DNA from: Orobanche coerulescens
Taxonomy: Eukaryota; Streptophyta; Magnoliopsida; Lamiales; Orobanchaceae
Reading direction: 5' to 3'
Length of the DNA: 64,000 bases
Assembly (NCBI GenBank): GCA_033398695.1
Contig: JAWKAU010000045.1
Coordinates: 62,001-126,000 of the forward strand
Part shown: piece after piece, positions 1 through 8,989 of the stretch
Position numbering within the stretch: the stretch's first letter is position 1
How the letters are laid out: the number at the start of each line of letters is the position of its first letter
Notes under the pieces: generated by a model
The model's database searches: none
Told to the model about the DNA's origin: nothing
What the model saw: the letters and a program-made list of their open reading frames with translations, nothing else
Position numbers and translations under genes: made by a program

Positions 1-645
1 GAGTTGCCGGGATTGCCACCGGAACGCGAGTTCGAGTTCGCTATAGAGTTAGAGCCGGGTGCGGCTCCTATTTCGAAGGCGCCCTATCGCATGGCACCTT
101 CAGAGATGTCCGAGTTGAAGAAGCAGTTGAGTGAGCTTCTTGAGTCGGGGTATGTTCGACCGAGCGCCTCGCCTTGGGGCGCACCGGTCCTGTTTGTGCG
201 GAAGAAGGATGGTTCACTACGTTTGTGTATCGACTATCGCGAACTAAACAAGGTGACCATTAAGAACAAGTATCCTTTGCCGAGAATTGATGACTTGTTC
301 GATCAGTTGCAGGGAGCTACGGTATTCTCGAAAATTGATTTGAAATCGGGGTACTATCAACTCCGGCTGAGAGAGTCCGATGTGCCGAAGATAGCTTTTC
401 GGTCGAGATACGGACATTATGAGTTTGTAGTTATGCCTTTCGGGTTAACTAATGCGCCGGCGGTGTTCATGCAGTTGATGAACAAAGTTTTTATCGAGTA
501 TTTGGATAAGTGCGTCGTCGTCTTTATTGACGATATTCTTATTTATTCGAAGAATGAGGAAGAGCATGCCCATCATTTGCGGGTAGTATTAAACATTTTG
601 AGGACCGAGCAACTCTATGCAAAGTTCTCGAAATGTGAGTTCTGA
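1..645 (+). pseudogene. G1 reverse transcriptase domain (5' end outside window)
   Basis: The frame is already open at the first base, so no true start is present. It begins in the protease-RT linker ([20 protein letters not shown]) and continues through the RT fingers and palm: [17 protein letters not shown], the [12 protein letters not shown] block, [12 protein letters not shown] and the catalytic FIDDILIYS, whose Asp pair is at about 529-534. The frame ends at a TGA at 643-645 created by a short deletion where relatives read FWLEEVMF. The domain would copy element RNA into DNA in the virus-like particle; it is cut off from its RNase H here. Confidence 0.92.
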
Positions 646-1446
646 AGGAAGTGATGTTTTTAGGTCACGTGATTTCACCGAGGGGGTTCGTGTGGATCCG
701 CAGAAGATTGAGGCCGTGTTGGATTGGGCACCGCCAAGAATGTGAAGGAGCTCCGTAGTTTCTTGGGTTTAGTGGCTACTACCGTAGGTTCGTGAGGTTT
801 CGAATCGGCTCGGCCACTTACGCAGCTTGCTCCGTAAATCCGAGAGGTTAAATGCGGAATGACGAGGCGATCGAGTTTTGAGGAGTGAAGAAGCGTTTGA
901 CTTCAGCCCGGTTTTGGCGTTGCCATGTGGTAACGAGGGTTTTGCCGTTTATAGCGATACTTGGTCGTCGGGGTCTTGGGTGCGTATTAATGCAAGACGG
1001 TAAGACCATTGCCTTTGCATCGAGACAGTTGAGGCCGTATGAGCTTAACTACCCTACTCATGATTTGGAGTTAGCGGCGGTCGCTTTTGCGCTCAAGATT
1101 TGGCGTCATTATCTTTTCGGCTCGCATGTCGATTTTTACCGATCATAAAAGTCCGAAATACATATTTACTCAATGGGAGTTGAATATGAGGCAGGAGGTG
1201 GTTAGAGTTGATTAAGGATTATGACCTCGAAATCCTTTATCATCCGGCAAGGCGAACGTCGTGGCCGACGCCTTGAGTCGGAACCGATTGCATTGCGATC
1301 GCTTGAGATCCTTACGCCTCGATTCGAGCTTCGCGATCTTTAATCGAGTTAGATGTTGAAGTTTTTGCACGAACCGTCGGGCAACTTCGTGCTTTGGAGG
1401 TTTCGTCTTTGATCGATGAAATTAAGTCAAGCGATTAGAGGATCCG
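646..1446 (+). pseudogene. G1 RNase H and connecting region, multiply frameshifted
   Basis: Pieces of the RT thumb and RNase H are recognisable in changing frames: NVKELRSFLGL near 740, [20 protein letters not shown] and [20 protein letters not shown] in the 885-1148 frame, then HPARRTSWPTP-like remains of the [14 protein letters not shown] block near 1240. Compared with G2 (8237-8917), short deletions occur every few tens of bases. The density of indels here contrasts with the clean integrase frame that follows. Confidence 0.85.
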
Positions 1447-2835
1447 ATGATTACTCAAATCCGAGAGAACGTTCTTAAAGGAAAGTCTCCTGGATTTGTG
1501 ATTCACGAGGATGGTGTTTTGAGATTCCAGAGTCGGCTTTGTGTGCCGAACGACTCATTGTTGAGACAGAATATTTTACGGGAGGCCCATGCTACACCTT
1601 ACTCCGTTCATCCTGGTTCGAGTAAGATGTACAAGGACTTAAGAAGGAATTTCTGGTGGAATGATATGAAGGATGAGGTCGCACAGTTTGTAGCGAGATG
1701 TTTGACTTGTCGTGTGTCAAAATCGAGCATCGAGACCGGTCAAGTTATTGCGATCCTTTGCCGTTCAGAATGGAAATGGGAAGATATATCGATGGATTTC
1801 ATTACGAGTCTGCCGAGATCGAGGTCGGGCATGAATATGGTGTGGGTGATTGTCGATCGTCTGACCAAGTCGGCACATTTTCTGGGCATCAAGGACACCT
1901 GGGGCCCGAAGAAGTTAGCTCGTGTGTTTATCGCGCAGATCGTGAGACTTCACGGTACCCCGAAGTCTATTGTTTCGGATCGTGACGGCCGTTTTGTATC
2001 GCACTTCTGGCAGGCGGTGCATAAGGCGTTGGGTACCCGTTTACATTTGAGTACCTCTTTCCATCCCCAGTCAGATGGACAATCGGAGCGCACTATCCAG
2101 ACGTTCGAGGACTTGTTGCGTGCCTGTGCTCTCGATTGGAGTAGTGACTGGGAGGAACATTTTCCGCTGATTGAATTCACGTACAACAACAGTTGGCACG
2201 CATCGATTCGGATGGCACCGTATGAGGCACTTTACGGGCGGCGATGTCGATCACCGATTTGTTGGAATGAGGCGTCCGATTTGGTCGGGACCGAGCCGGA
2301 TGTCGTTTTAGAGACGAGGCGGAAGATAGAGTTAATTCGAGAACGGATGTTGACTGCCCAGAGTCGACAGAATTCATATGCCGACGTCCGTCGTCGACCT
2401 TTGGAATTCGAGGTGGGAGACCAAGTTTTGCTAAAGGTGTCGCCGACGAAGGGAGTTTTTCGTTTCGGGAAGAAAGGAAAGCTGAGTCCGAGATTTATTG
2501 GACCCTTTGAGATCCTCGAGCGAGTGGGTGAATTGGCGTACCGTTTGGCGTTACCTCCGGCCTTGAGTCATGTTCATAGCGTTTTCCATATTTCCCAGTT
2601 GAGGAAATATGTCCCGGATCCTAGTCACGTCATCGATTATGGCGAGATTGATATTGCTGAAGATATTACTTTTGAGGAGCGTCCTTTGAAGATTTTGGAG
2701 CATCGTGAGAAACGATTGAGGCATAAGACCATACCTTTGGTCAAGGTGCAGTGGTCGAGACACGGTGTCGAGGAAGCAACTTGGGAAACCGAGGATAGCA
2801 TGCGTGCTAGGTACCCGGAGTTGTTTGTTTCTTAA
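1447..2835 (+). CDS. G1 integrase with C-terminal chromodomain (open block of a broken polyprotein)
   Basis: This 462-residue open frame is part of Pol, not a separate gene; its first Met is only the first in-frame ATG. Integrase would join element DNA to the chromosome. The zinc-binding HHCC residues are H48, H55, C85 and C88. The catalytic triad is D117 (SMDF), D178 (IVSDRD) and E214 (GQSER), with the standard 35-residue D-E spacing. The chromodomain covers about residues 410-462 (PLVKVQWSRHGVEEATWETE) and in this class is thought to steer insertion towards marked chromatin. Residues 89-107 do not match relatives, which read QQVKIEHQRP there, and look like a pair of compensating frameshifts. 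Confidence 0.9.
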   Translation: MITQIRENVLKGKSPGFVIHEDGVLRFQSRLCVPNDSLLRQNILREAHATPYSVHPGSSKMYKDLRRNFWWNDMKDEVAQFVARCLTCRVSKSSIETGQVIAILCRSEWKWEDISMDFITSLPRSRSGMNMVWVIVDRLTKSAHFLGIKDTWGPKKLARVFIAQIVRLHGTPKSIVSDRDGRFVSHFWQAVHKALGTRLHLSTSFHPQSDGQSERTIQTFEDLLRACALDWSSDWEEHFPLIEFTYNNSWHASIRMAPYEALYGRRCRSPICWNEASDLVGTEPDVVLETRRKIELIRERMLTAQSRQNSYADVRRRPLEFEVGDQVLLKVSPTKGVFRFGKKGKLSPRFIGPFEILERVGELAYRLALPPALSHVHSVFHISQLRKYVPDPSHVIDYGEIDIAEDITFEERPLKILEHREKRLRHKTIPLVKVQWSRHGVEEATWETEDSMRARYPELFVS

Positions 2836-2870
2836 GTTTCGGGACGAAACTTATTTTTAGAGGGGTAGAA
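2834..2870 (+). promoter_or_regulatory. G1 pre-PPT hairpin and polypurine tract
   Basis: AAGTTTC (2834-2840) and GAAACTT (2846-2852) form a perfect 7-bp inverted repeat around GGGAC. The purine-rich tract AGAGGGGTAGAA (2859-2870) follows and abuts the LTR. The tract primes plus-strand DNA synthesis in LTR elements. The hairpin recurs in every gypsy 3' end of this window. Confidence 0.85.
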
Positions 2871-3122
2871 TGTAATATCCGTATTTTTCTTTCCCTTGTA
2901 ATTTCGTTTTTGGTGTATTTCTCGATCGTAGTGACCCTCGTATACTTTTCAGCGTGTCCTTCCTGTCAAACTGTTGAACTATATTCTTGTTATTGTTGTG
3001 CGAAACCGCCGTTTTGGGGTTGCCGTGGATCCATTTCGTGTTATTAGTCCCCAAATATTGATTCCTATAGTTTTATTCTCTTTCTGGATCATTTTTATCA
3101 TTTTGGGACCCAAAAGGGGGTG

Positions 3123-3403
3123 TGGGCCGCGGCACAAGGTGCGTGCGCCGCGGCACACAAATTTCTCCAAATGTTGGTCGGGCAATCTGTACTGTGTGCC
3201 GCGGCACACCCATCCGGTGCCGCGGCACGGCGCCGAGCAGTGCCGCGGCACACTGTCCGTGCCGCGGCACACTCGTGTGTCTTCCGCGACCAAAACCAAT
3301 CAGAGCCGTGTGCCGCGGCACACGCAGGTATCGCGGCACAATGCTAAAACACAGGAGTAGATTTTCGGCTGTGCCGCGGCACACTCTCATGCCGCGGCAC
3401 GAA
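3123..3403 (+). repeat. G1 array of TGTGCCGCGGCACA palindromes
   Basis: The core CCGCGG occurs at 3127, 3148, 3199, 3220, 3243, 3262, 3313, 3374 and 3392, with a decayed copy at 3331. Most sit in the perfect 14-bp palindrome TGTGCCGCGGCACA or its GTGCCGCGGCAC centre. Spacing is irregular (about 19-61 bp) and the sequence between copies is unrelated, so this is an array of sites and not a simple tandem repeat. It lies in U3 just upstream of the likely promoter. Confidence 0.93.
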
Positions 3404-3413
3404 GCGGTATTTG

Positions 3414-3468
3414 CGATCTCGTCCTTATTAGACGAGATCGGTCGTCTCCTCCCCATTTTTCATCTGCA
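3414..3468 (+). promoter_or_regulatory. G1 putative core promoter with 10-bp inverted repeat
   Basis: CGATCTCGTC (3414-3423) and GACGAGATCG (3431-3440) are a perfect 10-bp inverted repeat around the AT-rich loop CTTATTA. About 15 bases on is CATTTTTCATC, a string also found just after the TATA boxes of the G2 and G4 LTRs. I infer the transcription start is near 3450-3460. No canonical TATA box is present. Confidence 0.45.
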
Positions 3469-4050
3469 TCGCGAGAGAAGTGAGAGAGAAGGGGAGAACT
3501 GCTCAGATTTCTTAACTTGGGGCCGATTTTCATCATTTCTCTTCGGTAGTGTAGCTCGGGCAATCAATCTAACGCGCGTTCTACGGATCTTAGTACTCGA
3601 ATCTTCCAAGGTAATATTCTAAAACCCTATTTTCGATTAATTTGGGGGTTTTGGGATTTTCTTCCGATTAGTTCCGTTTTGTTGGTGGATTCATGATGTA
3701 TATGATTAATATTGTTAGTATCCTTAGTTTTCCTACGAATTCATGGATATTTTGTGGATTTTTATGGAATCGAGAGGGTTTGGTTGTGGTCCGCCCTCGT
3801 TGTTATTTTTGTATGAATATACATGAATCGTAGGCGGGTTTCCGGGTGTATTCCATTTCCATAATCGTTTAGAAGTGGTTGTGATTGTGCTATTCGAATC
3901 GTTAGGTTCATTCTCGTCGGTTCCTCTTGGTCGTGCTTGATTCTTCCGTTCCGTTCATGTCATCGTCTATTTAATCGAGGCAAGTACCCTTATGAACTTA
4001 CGATCTTGACATAGTAGTTTTGTATGAGAAATTGTGTATGTGTGTATGCT

Positions 4051-4180
4051 CACTGCGGGTTAGACTCGACGGGGTCTCGGTAGGGTTCCACAAAGCTGTG
4101 GGACCGCGAGCTTGCTTTTAACCACTGTGGGTTAGATCCGACGGGGTCTCGGCAGGGATCCACGAAGTTGTGGGTCCGCG
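4051..4180 (+). repeat. G1 LTR duplicated 72-bp hairpin module
   Basis: Two tandem copies (4051-4108 and 4123-4180) share the core CGACGGGGTCTCGG and a hairpin. In copy one GGTTCCAC (4084-4091) pairs with GTGGGACC (4098-4105). In copy two GGATCCAC (4156-4163) pairs with GTGGGTCC (4170-4177). The T-A to A-T swap keeps the stem paired. The module lies downstream of the likely start site, so it would be in the RNA leader. Confidence 0.75.
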
Positions 4181-4747
4181 GTTAATTGTGGTGAATTTTT
4201 ACAAATGTGGTTTGATCATTGGCATTTCCGAAAATGAGTATTTTGGAACTATGTTTTCTTGAATTGCATGCATTACTATATGTGTAAGATGTAAGCCGTT
4301 CATCTGGTTACTTGTACTAGCGTAATTGCTAACCCCTCTAGGGACCCGTTTCGGGGAAATTCGTTTTATGAATTTCAGGTCAAGATCATCGAGACGAGTG
4401 GGCGCTGGACCAGTACACGGATGATGGCCGTGCGTGATGATTGTGCACAAGTGACGTTTTGGTGTCTTTTACCTTTTTGTCTTTGGTGGTTTTGAACTAA
4501 TAGTTGTACTCGAGTACCTAAAGGGGTCTTGTTCGTTTGGATTGTATTGTTGCTTATTATGTTGTGTTGGATGATGATGTTATATTGACCGGTTGAACCG
4601 GGTGGATTGTTCTGTTTTGCGTCTTTATGACATGGTATTGTCCTGTCGTTTATGTGAGTCGATGAGTATGATGCTGTTCAGCCTGGTGGGTCCCATATAG
4701 GGATTGACGGCGCTGTAATATACCTCGAATATCTTGAGGGTGTTACA

Positions 4748-5335
4748 CGTATTAGTTGGTCGAAAACTGGCTTCGAAACGGCCCAAAATCCGCGCAGACG
4801 TATAAAACCCGCTAAGTGTGCCGCGGCTCACTAGACTTGTGCCGCGGCACATCGCCAAAAGTTGAATACCTGGGCGTAATTAAATTCTTATGTGCCGCGG
4901 CTCACCTGGGCTGTGCCGCGGCACAGAGTACAACTTACTCTGCCCTTCGGATGGTGTCTTCCTGTGCCGCGGCTCAGATTCCTTGTGCCGCGGCTCAGAG
5001 TCCAGTTTTGCCGTCTTCGCCCGTTTTGCCTCGTTTTAGCTTCCGGACTTCAATTTCCTGTCAATCATACAAAATTAAGGCATTAAAAGCTCATTTAGAT
5101 GATTTCACTCACCAAAACACTAAAAAATAATGATAAATAAGCGTATAAAAATACGCCTAACAGTGAGTTTCTTACAACTTTTGCTTTTCGTTTATATATT
5201 CGTATATACGTAGCTCGATCGATCCTTGTAAGGATTAGGATCGAATTAAATTTCATTTTACCGCTTCCACTGGGCCTTCGTTTTAGGCACCGAATCCCAA
5301 CACCGGCCTGTGTTGCCGAGGTATTGATTTTGTGT
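4748..5335. other. Unassigned segment between G1 and G2 with six CCGCGG palindromes
   Basis: No protein homology is visible. CCGCGG lies at 4821, 4842, 4895, 4916, 4967 and 4988; four copies read TGTGCCGCGGCTCA and two TGTGCCGCGGCACA. GTATAAAACC, a TATA-like string, precedes them near 4800. At 5141-5156 GCGTAT and ATACGC flank AAAA. It could be a piece of another LTR of the G1 palindrome class or the DNA that G1 inserted into. Its right edge is the truncated end of the G2 LTR. Confidence 0.55.
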
Positions 5336-5512
5336 TGTAATTCCTTTGGATACATTGGATATGTTTTCGAATACCCTTTCTATTGTTCCTCATTCCATTG
5401 TATGTAGACCTTCTCGGTCAAAATGTATAGTTCCGCGTATGTTTAGCCTTGTGGGTCCCACGGTGGGACTCACGGCACTGTAATATTCCCTGAATAACTT
5501 GGGGGTGTTACA
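5336..5512 (+). repeat. G2 5' LTR, last ~177 bp only
   Basis: From GTAATTCCTTTGGATACATT onward this matches the end of the G2 3' LTR (about 20942-21118) with few differences and ends GGGTGTTACA. The rest of the 5' LTR is missing, including any promoter, and it joins unrelated DNA at about 5336. No target-site duplication can be tested. Confidence 0.88.
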
Positions 5513-5517
5513 GAATA

Positions 5518-5529
5518 TGGTATCAGAGC
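5518..5529 (+). promoter_or_regulatory. G2 primer-binding site (initiator tRNA-Met)
   Basis: TGGTATCAGAGC lies 5 bases after the LTR end. It is the common plant retrotransposon site complementary to the 3' end of initiator tRNA-Met, which primes minus-strand DNA synthesis. Confidence 0.93.
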
Positions 5530-5631
5530 TTAGGTCTATGGATACCTAGGCTGTCGGTCTTTTGGGTCGATTGAGTCGTCCTTTATCCACAGTGTCACTA
5601 CTCTGCCATCATCACAGTGCAACCGGTACTT

Positions 5632-5756
5632 GTAAGACCTCTTACTCTTCTGGTGTTTTCCTTATTCGTTTTGCTTGTATTTTTGGTATTCTTGAGAATC
5701 GGTCACTTCGATGGCGTGCGATTGAATTGTACTTATGTGCCTTGTGTGTTCTTCAG
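5632..5756 (+). other. Intron-like segment in G2 gag leader
   Basis: GTAAG at 5632 and TTCTTCAG ending at 5756 bracket a T-rich 125-nt stretch immediately before the gag ATG (CAG then TATG). The same arrangement occurs in G3, G4 and R2 at the same place, although the sequences inside differ. I infer a leader intron; no transcript evidence is available. Confidence 0.5.
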
Positions 5757-5757
5757 T

Positions 5758-6980
5758 ATGTCAGCTGGTAGGGGACGAGGCCGTGGTCGTGGCCGTGGAT
5801 GAGGACGTGGCGCGGCCGTTTCCCTTAGTTCTGTTGCGGGGTCAACCAACCCTAGTTTGTCGAACTCGGTGCATCCTGACACCGAAAGTCAGCACGACTA
5901 GTCTAATGGCCAGGGAAACACCACGGATGTTGGAGTTGCGAATGTACTTCAACAGTTGGTACCCAGATGACCATTTTAGCCCAAACTGTTCAGCTGAATA
6001 ATTCGAACCCGAACACGGATGCCTTGCTTCAGAACGTAATCTGTATGCACCCTCCACAGTTTGGCGGTGCCACAAACCCTAGCGGAATTGGAAAAGATTT
6101 TCGAAGCGGTTGATTGCCCCGAAGTGAGGAAAGTACCGATTGCTCAGTATTTCCTTACCAAGGAGGCCGCTACGTGGTGGAAGGTCATCAAGCCACAGGA
6201 TAATGTTGCCACGTGGGATGAATTTAAAGAGCTTTTGGAGGCCGAGTTTTGTCCTTGGTCGGTACGAGAAGGCCGAATCTGAGCCTTTTTCGAGGCTAAA
6301 CCACAGGATATTCCCGTTTCGCAGGCGATCGTGGAATACAACCAACAATTGATCCATGTGAAGGATCAAGTGCGCAACGAGCGTGATAAGATCCGTTACT
6401 TTGATATGCGGATGAATATGGACTTACGGTGATACATGGCCGGATTTGCTTGCACCACACTGAAGGAATATTAGGACAGAACTTTAGCCCATGATATGTT
6501 ATGCCCCGACAACGATACCATTGAAGAATCGAAGAAGCAGAAGGTCGCGGGAAATTTTTCTGGCTCTAAGAGTGGCAACTTTCAAAGGTCACAGACGACT
6601 AACCGTTCTACTGGACAGTCGTCACGTTCTAATAAGGGAAAGAGGGGTTACCGTTCTACTCCGGGTACCACAAATCGCACGGTGACTTGTTACAATTGTG
6701 GTCGTCCTGGCCACGCTAATTTGGAATGGAATTTTCCACTATTGAAGTGTCACACGTGCAGACAGTTGGGATATAGAGCGGCTTATTGTTCCGATCCGAA
6801 TCAGACTTTGGACACTCGGGCTTCTGCCCCAGCACCACTTGATCAAGGTATAAATCAGCGGCAATCTTTTGGTCAATCTCAGCAGAATTTCGGCAGGGTC
6901 CAGGGATGGGGTCAGAATGCTGGAGGGGGAAACTCTAGCGTCGGTTCGGTACAACCACATGTTTATGAGATGCGTCGAAC
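5758..6980 (+). pseudogene. G2 gag (capsid and nucleocapsid), broken
   Basis: The likely start ATG at 5758 follows CAG and opens with an Arg/Gly-rich tail (MSAGRGRGRGRGRG), then hits a stop. The capsid part is in the 6061-6282 frame (IAQYFLTKEAATWWKVIKP, FKELLEAEFCPWSVREGRI) and continues to about 6470 with stops (QAIVEYNQQLIHVKDQV). A zinc knuckle CYNCGRPGHANLEWN with an altered last Cys, and a second CHTCRQLGYRAAYC with Tyr for His, lie near 6690-6790. Gag would form the particle and bind RNA. Confidence 0.88.
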
Positions 6981-7406
6981 AGACGAACCCTACGCGGCAG
7001 TGGCTTCAGGTACCATTCATATTTTATCTCATCCAGTCCGTGTGCTTTATGATACGGGTGCTACACATTCTTTTATTTCCTTAGAGTGTGTACGCCGTTT
7101 GAATATAACTTGTATGACTGCTTGCGATCCCTTCATTGTGAAACTGCCTAACGGGGATAGAATTGTGGGGAACCAGTAGATTAGAGATTTTCCGCTGATT
7201 ATATCCGGTATGGATTGGTTATCGAATTTAATTGTAGTTGATATGGAAGGCGAGGACGTGATCCTCGGCGAGGATTGGCTAGATAGTCACCAAGCGATTA
7301 TGAATTACCGTACCAAGGTTATCACCATGATGACTAAAGACGGATCTGAGTGCTCATTTTTGGGACGTAAGTCAGGCCAATCCAATCCATGTAGGCCGTA
7401 CAACTT
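6981..7406 (+). pseudogene. G2 aspartic protease
   Basis: The active-site motif DTGATHSF is intact at 7051-7074, preceded by SHPVRVLY. The frame ends at a stop at 7177-7179 and resumes from about 7210 with LIVVDMEGEDVILGEDWL and HQAIMNYRTKVI, the flap and C-terminal part. The protease would cut the polyprotein; the stop separates the active-site half from the rest. Confidence 0.88.
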
Positions 7407-8985
7407 TTGAATAAAGGTTGTACGGCCTATTGGTGTTATGCCTTGAAAACGGAAGGAAACGAAGTCGATTTCTCTTCGATTCCGGTTGTTAATGAGTTTC
7501 CCGATGTTTTACCGGATGATCTCCCAGTATTACCGCCAGAGCGGGAGATAGAATTTTCCGTGGACTTAGAGCCAGATGCGGCTCCGATTTCTAAAGCATC
7601 TTGTCGGATGGCACCTTACGAGATGCAAGAATTAAAGAACCAATTGGGGGAACTCCCAGAGAAAGGATACATCAGACCGAGCGCTTCGCCTTGGGGCGCA
7701 TCTGTCCTTTTGTGAGAAAGAAAGATGGTTCACTACGGTTGTGCATCGACTACCGTGATCTAAACAAAGTGACCATCAAGAACAAGTATCCTTTGCCTCG
7801 TATAGACGATTTATTTGATCAATTCCAAGGGGCTGCAATTTTCTCGAAAATTGATTTAAGATCAGGGTATTATCAACTCAGGGTGAGGGAGTCCGACGTT
7901 CCGAAGATGGCGTTTCGGAAGAGATATGGGCATTAGGAATTTGTAGTTTTGCCTTTTGGGTTGACTAATACACCGAAAGTATTCATGCAGTTAATGAATA
8001 AAATTTTCATCGAGTATCTCGACAGGTGTGTAGTCGTCTTTATTGACGACATTTTGATCTATTCTCGAGATAATGATGAACATGCTCGACACTTGCGTTT
8101 GGTACTAGATATTTTGAGAACCGAGCACCTCTATGCAAAATTCTCGAAATGTGAATTCTGGTTGGAAGAAGTTATGTTTCTCGGCCATGTGATTTCGGCC
8201 GAAGGGATTCATGTAGACCCGTAGAAGATTGAGGCAGTGCTAGATTGGGCACCGCCTAAAAATGTTAAGGAAGTTCGTAGATTTTTGGGCCTTGCTGGGT
8301 ATTACCGTCGGTTTGTCGAGGGGTTCTCAAAACTCGCTCGGCCACTTACAAAATTACTCCAGAAGACAGAAAGGTTTGTTTGGACGGATGAGAGACAACA
8401 GAGCTTCGATGAGCTGAAGAGATGTTTGACTTCAGCGCCGATTTTAACTTTACCACATGGTAGTAAGGGATTTGCGGTTTATAGTGACGCTTCGGGGCAA
8501 GGTCTGGGCTGTGTACTTATGCAGCATGATAAGACGATAGCTTTTGCATCACGACAATTAAAGCCGTATGAGGTGAATTATCCTTCTCACGATTTAGAGT
8601 TGGCCGCAATTGTATTCACATTCAAGATTTGGCGGCATTATTTGTATGGTTCTCCATGTCGGATTTACACCGATCATAAGAGCCTGAAGTATATTTTCAG
8701 TCAGAAAGAGCTGAATATGAGACAGAGACGTTGGCTAGAGTTGATAAAGGATTACGATTTGGAAATTCTTTACCACCCCAGAAAAGCCAATGTCGTCGCG
8801 GATGCTTTGAGTCGCAAATCAGCATCTCTTCAAATGCTCGAGGTTCCTACATCTCAGACGAATATTCGTCAGGATTTAATCGAACAAGGAATAGAAGTTT
8901 GGCTTCAACAAGTATAAGGATAGTTGTGTACTCTCGAAATTACTTCGTCCTTAGTCGACGACATCAAAGGGAAATAGTGGAGTGA
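7407..8985 (+). pseudogene. G2 reverse transcriptase and RNase H
   Basis: Frames 7407-7715, 7601-7936, 7949-8224 and 8237-8917 carry successive pieces. The first is the linker YPD-like LPPEREIEFSVDLEPDAAPI; then [17 protein letters not shown], the [12 protein letters not shown] block, FIDDILIYS and [18 protein letters not shown]. RNase H follows with [34 protein letters not shown] and [15 protein letters not shown]. Breaks are a frameshift near 7710, a stop at 7934 (GH*EF) and CAG to TAG at 8221. Apart from these the domains are full length. Confidence 0.92.
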
Positions 8986-8989
8986 CCCG

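Larger units (their letters stand above)
1..4747 (+). mobile_element. Ty3/gypsy chromovirus G1, 3' half with 3' LTR
   Basis: The segment reads, in order, reverse transcriptase, RNase H, integrase, chromodomain, polypurine tract and a complete LTR. This is the Ty3/gypsy order, and the C-terminal chromodomain places it in the chromoviruses (Tekay/Del-like by general resemblance). The gag and protease part and the 5' LTR lie outside the window. It is a broken copy: the reverse transcriptase to RNase H linker has many small indels, while the integrase frame is open. Confidence 0.93.
2871..4747 (+). repeat. G1 3' LTR (1877 bp)
   Basis: The LTR starts TGTAATATCC directly after the polypurine tract and ends GGGTGTTACA, so the terminal inverted repeat is TGTAA/TTACA. 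It contains a palindrome array (3123-3403), a likely promoter (3414-3468), a duplicated hairpin module (4051-4180) and, in the last 34 bp (4714-4747), a small copy of its own two ends. The DNA after 4747 is not a primer-binding site, so this is a 3' LTR. Confidence 0.9.

Noticed and set aside
2979..3622. Overlapping open frames with repeated CRGT, AAAH or PRHT peptides
   Set aside because: They are readings of the TGTGCCGCGGCACA array on both strands and all frames; no family resemblance.
5518..5529. tRNA-like sequence suggesting a tRNA gene
   Set aside because: Only the 12-base complement of the tRNA 3' end is present; it is a primer-binding site. No cloverleaf is found at any of the five such sites.
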